In this document: one piece after another, positions 47,211 through 54,520 of the stretch
How the letters are laid out: the number at the start of each line of letters is the position of its first letter
Numbering within the stretch: the stretch's first letter is position 1
Made by a program: the position numbers and the translations under genes
The notes under the pieces: generated by a model
What the model was told of the DNA's origin: nothing
Databases searched by the model: none
Seen by the model: the letters and a program-made list of their open reading frames with translations, nothing else
IMG/VR virus record: IMGVR_UViG_3300029911_000025
Location: 1-64,000 of that record
Source: a virus
DNA: 64,000 bases
Strand: one strand, 5' to 3'

Positions 47211-47240
47211 GCCCTAAGCCCCAACGGAAGGTCCAAGTAA

Positions 47241-47513
47241 ATGCAAATGTCCAACCTAGTAAAGTTTGCCGCGCGCCTAGCACAATGCAACGAATGCGCA
47301 GTACCAAGCGCGGGCAAAGTGGCCGACATACTGTTTAACGGTGGGTTCGCCACTAGCAAAACACTAACCGAAATAGACGCGTGGCTTGCTACACTTACCG
47401 AAGACCAATTAGAAACACTGGCCGATGGTGAAGAAGAAGAACAGCAAGCTTTGGAAGCAACGGCGCCTCACGAAACGCATAACGTAGTAACCGAATTGTT
47501 TGAATCGCTTTAG
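47241..47513 (+). CDS. Small acidic phage protein (90 aa)
   Basis: The sequence AECNECAV-like start (LAQCNECAVPSAGKVADILF), then GFATSKTLTEIDAWLATLTE and an acidic EEEEQQALEATAP end belongs to a small helical phage family of unknown function. The ATG is preceded by CGGAAGG. A terminator follows at 47563. It stands alone between divergent units, so it may be expressed at a different time from its neighbours. Confidence 0.75.
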   Translation: MQMSNLVKFAARLAQCNECAVPSAGKVADILFNGGFATSKTLTEIDAWLATLTEDQLETLADGEEEEQQALEATAPHETHNVVTELFESL

Positions 47514-47562
47514 TAACCAACGGCGCGCCGCGCTTAACCGCTAACCCAGCCTAGAACTACAG

Positions 47563-47591
47563 AACCCCACGCCTTGTGCGTGGGGTTTTTT
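47563..47591 (+). terminator. Rho-independent terminator
   Basis: The stem AACCCCACGC and GCGTGGGGTT with a short CTTGT loop is followed by a run of T. It lies 50 bases after the stop of the 47241 gene. On the minus strand no T run follows, so minus-strand transcripts from the NusG-like gene could read through. Confidence 0.88.
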
Positions 47592-47708
47592 GTGACTTGG
47601 ACCTGAGCCATAGCGCGGCACTGCATGGCGCCACGCGCCAATGCCCCTCGGTTGCTTGCTGCGGCGCCCGTTGGCGCTGCGATAACAAGTTAACGGAGTA
47701 GATCCAGC

Positions 47709-48221
47709 CTATGCCGCTAGATCTTTAAAGTCTACAATCGCTTTAATGTGCGAGTCTACCATAACGCGCACTGCGCCGTTCTGTTCAATACCGATTACCA
47801 AAGCTGAACGGTTAGCAAAGCTGGACCCGGCTACAAACCGCAGCAGATCACCGGCTGAGAAATCATGTAACAGTGCGCGCGATAATACTTTGCCCGAAGT
47901 ATCGCAGCCCGCCATAATCTTTGCCATTACGTTGTCGGGAAGCAACGCGGGCTCGCCTTCGGCGCTTTTCAGGAGATAGTTCACGTCGCGCGTCGCTTTT
48001 ACTAGCGCCAGTGCAGCATCGTCTTCTGTTCTACAGAACAAGTATCGTGGCCACCGTGGGATCTCTGTGTCTACGGCCTTAAACACTGTGCGCCCACGTG
48101 TAGGGGCCTTGACGCGTTGCTTTTCCACAGTATAGGGGCAGAATACTTGGAGTCCTAGGGCGACCAAGCGGTCGCGCACTAAGAATTCTGTAGCGCCAAC
48201 GGTGACTAGGACCGTCCACAT
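47709..48221 (-). CDS. NusG/RfaH-like transcription antiterminator
   Basis: The 170-residue protein has the NusG N-terminal domain: MWTVLVTVGATEFLVRDRL, FCPYTVEKQRVK, and IPRWPRYLFCRTEDD, the region that clamps RNA polymerase. A KOW-like C-terminal domain follows (HDFSAGDLLRFVAGSSFANRSA, VMVDSHIKAIVDFKDL). In bacteria such paralogues (RfaH, LoaP) suppress pausing and termination in special operons. Here it is transcribed on the late strand and lies 832 bases upstream of terS, with a single gene on the opposite strand between. It probably allows transcription of the 28-kb late operon. An upstream TATACC element may be its promoter. Confidence 0.85.
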   Translation of the reverse strand: MWTVLVTVGATEFLVRDRLVALGLQVFCPYTVEKQRVKAPTRGRTVFKAVDTEIPRWPRYLFCRTEDDAALALVKATRDVNYLLKSAEGEPALLPDNVMAKIMAGCDTSGKVLSRALLHDFSAGDLLRFVAGSSFANRSALVIGIEQNGAVRVMVDSHIKAIVDFKDLAA

Positions 48222-48697
48222 TCGCCTGTATATTCCCCGACTACGCGCAACGGTATGGCCTAGGCTCCTAAAGACGGTATAGGCTCAGGTCTCCGCCTCT
48301 CTGTTCTTCAGTGCTCGCGCGCGTTGGCAGGGTAAAAAACGCCGCAAATGCACAGTATTGGCCACCCCGTAAGTTATTGTTTTTATTAAACCTGAAACAA
48401 GCGTTGCCATGGCTGCGCACGCAACCAAAGTGAGCACAAACTATTAAAAAGCAAAGCAAAAAGGGCAAAAAACTACGAATTGAACATAAGCCTCCGCACG
48501 GTAACCCCATTTTGGTGGAACCTTTACTAAACTAATTGGGATTTATTTAGTAAGGGGCGGAGCATATACTGCTTGCGGGCGGCTGTGTAGCAAACGCCTT
48601 TGTAGCAAAAACCGAATTTACTGAGTAAAAACAAGCACTTACGCGAAAATGCCCAAAAGCTAACCCATTGTTTTTATTAAACAATAAAGGAATTCAA
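48222..48697. other. AT-rich regulatory region with repeats
   Basis: No convincing gene lies here; a minus-strand frame of 80 residues has no ribosome site. The 16-base word ATTGTTTTTATTAAAC occurs twice (48376-48391 and 48667-48682), the second inside an inverted repeat TTGTTT/AAACAA. TGTAGCAAA occurs twice near 48587 and 48601. An imperfect inverted repeat (TTTACTAAA and TTTAGTAA) spans about 48522-48554. A TATACT box stands at 48565. It is likely the control region of the divergent NusG-like gene and the 48698 gene, and possibly an origin. Confidence 0.65.
48565..48570 (+). promoter_or_regulatory. Putative -10 box TATACT
   Basis: A TATACT box is set in AGCATATACTGC. The same hexamer occurs at 54687, 57209 and 61478, each ahead of a gene without coupled upstream neighbour. 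No consensus -35 is seen at 17 bases, so recognition may rely on another factor. It would give a 5' leader of about 120 bases before 48698. Confidence 0.5.
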
Positions 48698-49120
48698 ATG
48701 CGCGAGGAAGTAAAGAACCGACTAATGCGGCAAGTTAACCTTGGAGTAGACAAAGGACTGCGCCTGGAACTGCGGTGGGAATCCGGATTTACAGTAACAG
48801 TCCACTCGTGGGAAGCAGCCGCCGTCATTACCAAGGCCGGACTACAGAAGCGGCAGAATAGTAAGAACAAAGCATCTACGTTTAGAGTAAATTTCTACCA
48901 AGAAGTCTACGCCGACGGAATAATGTGCGTGAACCCGGACACTATGTCCGTAGAACTATGCTTTGTCGCCTTAGTACAGAACGCGCGCCGTGGTCCACCC
49001 GTTAGTGACGAAGTGCGAAAGCGCAAAGAAAAAGAGGTCGAGCTAAAAGTACAGGCGCGCGCTGTGAAGCTAAGAAAAGCCGAACTAGAGTTAGAACGAC
49101 TGAGAGCCAAGCATGCCTAA
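48698..49120 (+). CDS. Hypothetical protein with C-terminal coiled coil (140 aa)
   Basis: The ATG at 48698 has AAAGGAATTCAA in front; an earlier in-frame TTG has none. Residues 1-100 are mixed with strands (FTVTVHSWEAAAVITKAGL, MSVELCFVALVQNA). From about 105 the protein is a highly charged helix (SDEVRKRKEKEVELKVQARA onward) likely to be coiled coil. Base composition here is lower in GC than the arms. The next gene overlaps it by eight bases. Confidence 0.7.
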   Translation: MREEVKNRLMRQVNLGVDKGLRLELRWESGFTVTVHSWEAAAVITKAGLQKRQNSKNKASTFRVNFYQEVYADGIMCVNPDTMSVELCFVALVQNARRGPPVSDEVRKRKEKEVELKVQARAVKLRKAELELERLRAKHA

Positions 49121-49307
49121 AGTAGATCCTCGCTCCCCCGAAGAACTGAAGTACCAAGCTAAACTGAACAAAGTGAACAAACAGATACAGAAACTAAAAG
49201 GAGAACTGATGGCCGACCGCCTTGATGTCGCTTTATACTGGCGTAAGCATTACAGAATCAAGCTAAGACTTGCGCGCCATCACCGCAAAGCTTGTCCAAA
49301 AAGATAA
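49113..49307 (+). CDS. Small basic coiled-coil protein (64 aa)
   Basis: The protein is a single long basic helix (PEELKYQAKLNKVNKQIQKL), followed by a Lys/Arg/His-rich end (YRIKLRLARHHRKACPKR). It overlaps the previous gene and probably works with it, since both are coiled-coil proteins. Nucleic-acid binding is plausible. Confidence 0.65.
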   Translation: MPKVDPRSPEELKYQAKLNKVNKQIQKLKGELMADRLDVALYWRKHYRIKLRLARHHRKACPKR

Positions 49308-50163
49308 ACGGAGATACAGGCCGACGGCGACCCTAGTCGGTGTAATGTTATCACCGCCCGCCCGGTCGGCCTGTATCTCTCGCATTTTGGCCTTTACGGG
49401 CCGTCCCCCTACGCGGGCGGGCGGTTGCCGTACCCCGTGCAGCGCCAGCCGCCCCACGGTCCAAATAATGCTTGCATCTCCCATTAAAACGACCGACAAA
49501 GAGGTCGGCGCATAGTGCGCCTATGGAGAGCCTTGCATTTTGTAAACACGGGGCAACGCCCTAGGACCCGCCTTACTTAGCGACCCGGATGGGCGCCACT
49601 AGGCCAACAGTACAACCTAACGCACAGGCATTGCGTAGGGAGCCCGGTTACAAGCGCCACCCCAAGAAGCGCCCCGCCCGATAATGCCACAGCCCGAGGT
49701 TAAGCCCGCCACAGCGTAGCCAGTGCGGGCGCCAAGGCAGACGGCGCGGCAAAGGGAGGCAGGGATACGGCTAGTAACAGAGCCGCGCTAGGGCGAAGCT
49801 TTGGCTGTATACAGCCGCAACAGTGCAACCGCCCGCCCCGCCATAAGCAACCGGCCACAACTAAGGCGATAGGTGAGACCAAGCGACTATAAGGACCGAG
49901 CAGACCCTAGCGCTACACAATAAAACTCTGCGATGCGCGAAGGGCGGCTGTGGCCAAGCTATAAGCGACGCATGAAAAACGCCCCATACCCGAATTTGGG
50001 GAGCGCCCGTTGGCGCAAATACAGCGACCCCGCCCCGCTATGCTGCAAAGCATGGCGGGGCGGTGACGTTTTACTGAAGGCCGAAACGGCTATGCCGTCC
50101 AGACGTTATACGTTTGCTGACGAGGCCTAATGCCCGATCAGATAACACTGAAGGACCAAAACA
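49308..50163 (+). ncRNA. Candidate large structured noncoding RNA region
   Basis: This 856-base stretch has no convincing gene but a dense series of strong hairpins. A perfect 15-base-pair helix joins 49311-49325 to 49365-49379. Others include CCGAC/GTCGG with the adjoining GGCGCA-TAG-TGCGCC near 49493-49521, ACGCA/TGCGT (49620-49636), GCGCGGC/GCCGCGC (49743-49789) and GGCTGTATACAGCC (49803-49816). A 14-base-pair stem with a GCAA tetraloop spans 50031-50062. Phages are known to carry large RNAs such as GOLLD and ROOL in this size range. I cannot match it to a class; two small frames (49270-49515, 49933-50130) are the alternative reading. Confidence 0.5.
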
Positions 50164-50763
50164 ATGACCAAGACCGTTACTAAAGACACTCGCCCCTCCA
50201 AGGGCGGCGAACCGACCGTGACCAAAGTGGCTACGGCGCCCGCGCACGGCGCAACGGACAAAGCGCCGCATACTAAGCGCGCCGTTGCTGAAAACGCGGC
50301 CGCGACCAAGCTTGCCAAGGCCGAGAAAACCTTGGCCGACGCCAAGGCGGCGGTGACCGTTGCAACCGCAACCGCCACTAAGGCTAAGGGCGCCGCCCGC
50401 AAGGACGCGTTTACCGCCAAGGCGGCGGCCGAACTGGCTGTCATCGCGGCAAACAAGGCGGTCAACGCCCTAAAGCGTGAGGCAATGACCCCGGAAGAAC
50501 GCGCCGCAACCGCCAAGCCCGCCAAGGCGGCGACCAAGACGCCCCGCGTCGCGGTGAACCGGACGATCTCCAAGGGGTCGGTCGTGTACGCCAACGCCAA
50601 GGGCGGCTGGACCTTGTACATGGTCACGCTGACCCTGAAGCACAAGGACACGGACAGCGCGACCGCCGCGCACAAGGATGGCGCCGCGAAAGCGGGTTAC
50701 CCCGCGACCAAGCCGCTGGACTTCAAGTGGATGGACGCCAAGGGGTACATCAAGCTCGGCTAG
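50164..50763 (+). CDS. Lys/Ala-rich DNA-binding-like protein with shared C-terminal domain (199 aa)
   Basis: Residues 1-130 are a histone-H1-like run of Ala, Lys and Thr (ATKLAKAEKTLADAKAAV and similar), probably DNA-binding. The C-terminal 60 residues (GGWTLYMVTLTLKHKDTDSA to LDFKWMDAKGYIKLG) match the ends of the proteins at 11872-12543 and 51338-51913. The start is preceded by TGAAGGACC. A strong hairpin follows the stop by 15 bases. An abundant nucleoid-associated role is a guess. Confidence 0.72.
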   Translation: MTKTVTKDTRPSKGGEPTVTKVATAPAHGATDKAPHTKRAVAENAAATKLAKAEKTLADAKAAVTVATATATKAKGAARKDAFTAKAAAELAVIAANKAVNALKREAMTPEERAATAKPAKAATKTPRVAVNRTISKGSVVYANAKGGWTLYMVTLTLKHKDTDSATAAHKDGAAKAGYPATKPLDFKWMDAKGYIKLG

Positions 50764-50777
50764 TGTCCGCCCGCAAA

Positions 50778-50864
50778 GACCCCACGCCCGAAAATGGCGT
50801 GGGGTCCGAGCGCCTGTCCACGCCTATCGCTGGCGTGCCGATGATGGCCAAGCATGGCCGAAAC
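50778..50864 (+). promoter_or_regulatory. Intergenic regulatory cassette A
   Basis: A perfect 11-base-pair hairpin (50778-50806) is followed by GTCCACGCCTATC (50816-50828), then CGTGCCGATG (50834-50843), a small stem GGCC/GGCC and CGAAAC. The ribosome site AGGAGACC of the 50876 gene follows. The same order occurs at 51901-51984 and 54797-54875, with different stem sequences. No T run follows the hairpin. Confidence 0.65.
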
Positions 50865-50875
50865 AGGAGACCAAG

Positions 50876-51109
50876 ATGGCAAAGCTAACTTGCGCTCGGG
50901 TTATAGAGCGCGGTCCCAGAGGCGGGACCTATGTACGCCACGTTCTGGAAGAGAACGGCACGGAGATCGGGCGCTTTGTTAAGCGCTCCGAATGCCAGCG
51001 CGCCTATGGCAAGCGCCGCGCCGCGTTGCTCGCCGAGGGGAAAAACGTGTTCACGTTCACCCGCGACTGGCATGGTCACTGGGACGGAGTGGACCGGCGT
51101 GCGCTCTGA
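50876..51109 (+). CDS. Small basic protein (77 aa)
   Basis: The ATG is preceded by AGGAGACCAAG. The sequence (MAKLTCARVIERGPRGGTYV, HVLEENGTEIGRFVKRSEC, ending FTRDWHGHWDGVDRRAL) looks like a small beta-alpha protein. No family. It is the first gene behind cassette A and overlaps the next by 11 bases. Confidence 0.7.
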   Translation: MAKLTCARVIERGPRGGTYVRHVLEENGTEIGRFVKRSECQRAYGKRRAALLAEGKNVFTFTRDWHGHWDGVDRRAL

Positions 51110-51341
51110 CCCAAAGCTGAGCGCTGCGGACATCGCGATAGCGGTGAACCGCGCGCCAACCATGTTCAAAGCTTGCCAGCGCGTCGCCGCCCATGGGCGG
51201 GAGCGTTGCACTAGCGAAGACTTCGCCAAAGCGCTGCGCCGCTATGACGCGGACACGGTGAAGCGCTTGGAAAATCGCTTTGCCGCGTTGTCCGCTGGAG
51301 AGCGCGCGGCGATCATATCCGCGCTCATGGCGCGCCTATGA
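51099..51341 (+). CDS. Small helical protein, duplicated domain (80 aa)
   Basis: The GTG at 51099 is chosen because the upstream part of the frame lies inside the preceding gene. Residues 18-75 (APTMFKACQRVAAHGRERCT, EDFAKALRRYDADTVKRLENRF) match the N-terminus of the next protein (APTIFAACQSIS, ARAVQNVDAATLAKAEKRF), so the two genes contain a tandem duplication. The function is unknown. Confidence 0.65.
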   Translation: MRSDPKLSAADIAIAVNRAPTMFKACQRVAAHGRERCTSEDFAKALRRYDADTVKRLENRFAALSAGERAAIISALMARL

Positions 51342-51913
51342 TCGCCCCGACCATCTTCGCGGCATGCCAGAGCATCTCGGCCGTACACTGTACGGTCGAG
51401 GGCTTTGCGCGCGCCGTGCAAAACGTGGACGCGGCGACGCTAGCCAAGGCTGAGAAGCGCTTTGCCAAGGCAAAGCCCGATCAGCAGATGGCCATGGCGC
51501 GTCAGTTCATGTACAACGAAAAACTCCCTCATGAGAAGGAACCGACTATGAGAGATCTCGCCGCAATGTGGACAGGGAAGGCGATCTTTACCGACGCCTT
51601 CCTAAAAGTCCTGCCAAGGCGCCAGACGACCGCCCAAGAGCCTGAGCCGCGTGTGGCGACTAAGAGGGTAGTGACGACCCGCCAGACTCGCGTCCGCCAA
51701 GGCGCGACGATCTACTATACAGCGGGACCGGCTCAGCACCGACGTGGTCGCAACGTGATGAACTGGACGAACTACATGGTCCGGACCATCCTCGCCCATG
51801 GTAACACGCGGGACGCGGTCGCGGCTCACAGAGAGTCCGGCGCGTATCAAGAGAAGAAGCTGGACTTCAACTGGATGTTCAAAAATCAGTACATTACCAA
51901 GGCCGACCCCTAA
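51338..51913 (+). CDS. Protein joining the duplicated helical domain and the shared C-terminal domain (191 aa)
   Basis: Residues 1-60 repeat the helical domain of the preceding gene. The middle (about 60-125) is a linker with LPRRQTTAQEPEPRVATKR and VRQGATIYYTAGP. Residues 133-191 form the C-terminal domain (MNWTNYMVRTILAHGNTRDA to LDFNWMFKNQYI) shared with two other phage proteins. A hairpin overlaps its stop codon. Role unknown; basic linkers suggest nucleic-acid contact. Confidence 0.7.
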   Translation: MIAPTIFAACQSISAVHCTVEGFARAVQNVDAATLAKAEKRFAKAKPDQQMAMARQFMYNEKLPHEKEPTMRDLAAMWTGKAIFTDAFLKVLPRRQTTAQEPEPRVATKRVVTTRQTRVRQGATIYYTAGPAQHRRGRNVMNWTNYMVRTILAHGNTRDAVAAHRESGAYQEKKLDFNWMFKNQYITKADP

Positions 51914-51984
51914 CCGGGTCGGCCGTTCATGTCCAAGGCTAATGCCGCCTTGCCGATGATGACCCAAGGCATAAGGGTCGAAAC
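51901..51984 (+). promoter_or_regulatory. Intergenic regulatory cassette B
   Basis: A perfect 9-base-pair hairpin (51901-51924) contains the stop codon of the previous gene. It is followed by GTCCAAGGCTAAT (51931-51943), TGCCGATG (51951-51958), the stem GACCC/GGGTC (51961-51979) and GAAAC. The order and key words match cassettes A and C, while the stem bases differ but still pair. It leads the AAA ATPase gene. Confidence 0.65.
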
Positions 51985-52001
51985 ATGAACAGGAGATCTA
52001 G

Positions 52002-53105
52002 ATGACAATCTGGAGAGCAAACATATACGCTGCGAAATGCAGTGTATGCGGAATGGAGCTCCCTCCAAACGAGGGGTGCTACCGCGTTGACTCAGTAATG
52101 GGGCGCAAATTCTACTGCGCGACACACAGGTACGAGTTCGACGTAAGCGGCGAACCGGCCCCTGAGCCCGCGTTTGCCAAGAACGCGGCAACGTCAGCGG
52201 TCAACGTAGAGGGCGTCGACGTCGACGACCTTGCGCGCAAGACTGCTGACCTCACCTTCGAAAAGGTGGCCGAGCATTTCGTGGCCACGGTCGGCCCCGG
52301 CGTCGAGAGGATGCTCCCAGCGCTTGTGCGGTCCGAGCTTCTCAAGGTCACCAAGGTCGCGGAGATCAAGATTGGTAAGGCGCCCAGTGTAAAGCTGGAC
52401 AAGAGCCACGCCATGCTCCCGACGATACTTCAGGCCATGGTGGCGGGGTCCAACCCATTCTTGGTCGGCCCAGCCGGTTCCGGCAAGACCACACTGGCGA
52501 AGCAAATCGCCAAGGTCATGGGGCTGAAGTTCTACATGGCGGCGCGAGTCACCAGCGAGTTCAAGCTTATCGGCTTCGTGGACGCCCATGGCGCCACGGT
52601 TCGCACAAGCTTCCGCGAAGCGTACGAATACGGTGGAGTCTTTCTCTTCGATGAGGTGGACGCCAGCGACGCGGACGCCATGACAAGCTTTAATGCCGCG
52701 CTGGACAACGGCATGTGTGACTTCCCGAACGGTCTTGTGCAAGTCCACAAGGACTTCCACGCCATTGCGGCGGGCAATACCTTTGGGCGCGGCGCAGACC
52801 GCCAGTATGTCGGCCGCAATCAACTGGACGCGGCCACTATCGACCGGTTCGACTTCTTCGAAGTCGACTATGATGAAGCGCTGGAGCACGAAATCGCTGG
52901 GGACACGGAATGGACCACCTATGTCCAGAAGATCCGCGCGCAAGTGATGGCGCAACAAGTCCGGCACATTGTCAGCCCGCGTGCCTCTATACGGGGCGCG
53001 CGCATGCTCGCCGCCGGTATGGACCGCGGAGTCGTCGCGGACGCCACGATCTGGAAAGGTCTGGCGGCTGACGTACGGCGCCGCATAGAGAACGGGGTGC
53101 TCTGA
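52002..53105 (+). CDS. MoxR/CbbQ-type AAA ATPase with N-terminal zinc finger
   Basis: The 367-residue protein has an N-terminal treble-clef-like finger (CSVCGM, then YCATH, with C13, C16, C39 and H42). The AAA core follows: Walker A GPAGSGKTTLA near residue 150, FLFDEVDASDADAM (Walker B), AIAAGNTFGRG (sensor 1) and ATIDRFDFFEVDYDE (arginine region). It resembles CbbQ/NorQ/GvpN-type ATPases of the MoxR group, which remodel partner complexes, usually with a VWA-domain protein. The next gene, overlapping by one base, may be that partner. AGGAG precedes the start. Confidence 0.88.
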   Translation: MTIWRANIYAAKCSVCGMELPPNEGCYRVDSVMGRKFYCATHRYEFDVSGEPAPEPAFAKNAATSAVNVEGVDVDDLARKTADLTFEKVAEHFVATVGPGVERMLPALVRSELLKVTKVAEIKIGKAPSVKLDKSHAMLPTILQAMVAGSNPFLVGPAGSGKTTLAKQIAKVMGLKFYMAARVTSEFKLIGFVDAHGATVRTSFREAYEYGGVFLFDEVDASDADAMTSFNAALDNGMCDFPNGLVQVHKDFHAIAAGNTFGRGADRQYVGRNQLDAATIDRFDFFEVDYDEALEHEIAGDTEWTTYVQKIRAQVMAQQVRHIVSPRASIRGARMLAAGMDRGVVADATIWKGLAADVRRRIENGVL

Positions 53106-53944
53106 TGCGCCTGTCACAGTCCGGTAACATAGTCGTTCAGTTTGGTGACTCGTTAGACGACGTTGTGCGTTACTTGCGCACGACGCCGCGTGTCTGGACC
53201 TACAACAACTCCAAGACTAATGACTACGGTCACCGCTGGACTTTTGGCCTTGACTACGAGGGTGCGCTGGAGCTCGCCCTCAAAGGATGGCCCGACGGCA
53301 CGGACCGCCTTGCCAAGGGCGTCAAGGCTATGCCCGCGCCACAAGCGGTCCACCATAAGCGCCAGTTCGATGTCGGGGGTGACTTCCCCGATGTCGGCCG
53401 CTTCGTGAGTGGTCAGCCTGACTGCATGGTCCGGCGCGGGCGCCAGTCCGGCATAAAGCCGGTGATCCACTTGGTAATCGCGCCCATGACTCACAGCGAG
53501 GTCACCGCCTATGAGTTCCTCACCATGGGGACTGCTATGGCATTGGTCATCGACCAGTTGGAGGCCTCGGGACGCCGCGTGGAGCTGGACGTTGCGTTCT
53601 ACCGGCGGCTCCCCAACGGCAAATCGCTAGAGGGCTGGAAGATAAAGCGCGCTGACGAACACTTGGACTTCGGGGCGCTTGCCTTTAGCATTGCGCATCC
53701 GGCCTCTGTGCGGCGCCTCGGGTTCGCTTTGCGGGAGCGCACGCGGTACAGTATGCAGGACGATGACTACGGACACTCCATACCCATCACGGCTGAAATC
53801 CTGCCGCTCATCGACGCTGAGCGCGCCTTGTGTATCAACATAGCGTACTCCGACTGTAAGACCACGCGCGGCGCCGTGCGCTCGTTGGTCAACATAATCA
53901 ACAACGCGGCGGGCGAGACCATTGTGGAGGCAGACTATGACTGA
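53105..53944 (+). CDS. DUF7192-like, VWA-like candidate partner of AAA ATPase (279 aa)
   Basis: The segment KPVIHLVIAPMTHSEVTAYE, then FLTMGTAMALVIDQLEASGR and RVELDVAFYRRL looks like the beta-alpha core of a von Willebrand A (CobT-like) fold, and the whole resembles a phage family paired with MoxR-type ATPases. No full metal-ion-adhesion motif is visible. It follows the ATPase with a one-base overlap, which supports a two-component chaperone, as in CobS-CobT or NorQ-NorD. The substrate in the phage is unknown. Confidence 0.65.
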   Translation: MRLSQSGNIVVQFGDSLDDVVRYLRTTPRVWTYNNSKTNDYGHRWTFGLDYEGALELALKGWPDGTDRLAKGVKAMPAPQAVHHKRQFDVGGDFPDVGRFVSGQPDCMVRRGRQSGIKPVIHLVIAPMTHSEVTAYEFLTMGTAMALVIDQLEASGRRVELDVAFYRRLPNGKSLEGWKIKRADEHLDFGALAFSIAHPASVRRLGFALRERTRYSMQDDDYGHSIPITAEILPLIDAERALCINIAYSDCKTTRGAVRSLVNIINNAAGETIVEADYD

Positions 53945-54110
53945 AGAACCACTGTACCGCATCCAAGTCAAGCGGGGCGACCAATGGTCGTATATTCTAA
54001 AGCCCATGTCGCTCGACATGGAGCGGCGGACTCTGAACAGCCTGCCGCCACCGATCAGGGTGACCGACGAGTTCGGCGCCCCGATCCCGGACCTCGTGTG
54101 GTACAGATGA
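53937..54110 (+). CDS. Small protein (57 aa)
   Basis: It starts eight bases before the previous stop and ends in an ATGA overlap. The sequence (PLYRIQVKRGDQWSYILKPM, then PPPIRVTDEFGAPIPDLVWY) suggests a few strands and no helices. No family. Coupling is the main evidence. Confidence 0.6.
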   Translation: MTEEPLYRIQVKRGDQWSYILKPMSLDMERRTLNSLPPPIRVTDEFGAPIPDLVWYR

Positions 54111-54520
54111 CCGCCCCCTTCACCAGCGCCACCGAAGCACGCGCCTTCGTGCTCGGTGGCAACGCGCGGTTCACCATAGTATCAAAGGTGACCAAGTATC
54201 GGTACACCTATCGCGTGAGAGCCAGTAAGGACAAGCGAATCTCATTCGTGCGCCTGCTGACCGAGCCGGGACACTACACCTATCTCGGCTTCATCAAGAA
54301 CGGAGAGCTCCGCCTTAGCTCGAAGTCCAAGATGACCACTGGATCTCTGCCAGTGGAGGCGTTCGCTTGGTTACTGCGGCGCTTGAACAAGGGCGAGCTC
54401 CATCCCATGCTGGAGATATGGCATGATGGTCACTGCGGGCGTTGTGGCAGAGCACTCACAGTGCCGAGTTCCCTCGCAAGCGGGTTCGGCCCAGAATGTG
54501 TGCTCCATGTCCACCACTAA
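54107..54520 (+). CDS. DUF6011-like zinc-binding protein (137 aa)
   Basis: The C-terminal HCGRCGRALTVPSSLASGFG, followed by PECVLHVHH, is the zinc ribbon of DUF6011, common at the ends of phage proteins. The N-terminal 100 residues form a strand-rich domain (ARFTIVSKVTKYRYTYRVRA, FVRLLTEPGHYTYLGFI). It probably binds nucleic acid. The ATG at 54107 is in an ATGA overlap; the upstream frame extension was rejected. Confidence 0.78.
   Translation: MTAPFTSATEARAFVLGGNARFTIVSKVTKYRYTYRVRASKDKRISFVRLLTEPGHYTYLGFIKNGELRLSSKSKMTTGSLPVEAFAWLLRRLNKGELHPMLEIWHDGHCGRCGRALTVPSSLASGFGPECVLHVHH

Larger units (their letters stand above)
46878..47240. other. Divergent noncoding region with repeats and palindrome
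   Basis: This 363-base gap lies between the leftward late operon and the rightward right arm. It contains an AT-rich segment next to terS, four 15-base tandem repeats (46990-47049), an inverted repeat TATTTTCA/TGAAAATA (47135-47157) and a perfect 32-base palindrome (47179-47210). A 98-residue frame covers part of it but is made largely of the repeat and has no ribosome site. It is probably regulatory or a packaging/replication site. Confidence 0.7.

Noticed and set aside
46921-47217. 98-residue frame in the divergent region
   Set aside because: Built on the 15-mer repeats and the palindrome, no ribosome site, GTG start; treated as noncoding.
48268-48510. 80-residue minus-strand frame upstream of the NusG-like gene
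   Set aside because: No ribosome site, unusual composition (FLPFLLCFLIVCAHFG) and overlap with repeated AT-rich words that look regulatory.
49270-49515. 81-residue plus-strand frame at the start of the structured region
   Set aside because: It crosses the 15-base-pair inverted repeat, has no ribosome site and no family match; kept only as an alternative to the RNA hypothesis.
49520-50130. Search for tRNA genes in the noncoding region
   Set aside because: No cloverleaf with a GTTCRA T-loop and paired acceptor was found, although many hairpins exist.
50778-50806. Rho-independent terminator on either strand
   Set aside because: The stem is strong but only three T follow on the minus strand and none on the plus strand; described as part of cassette A instead.
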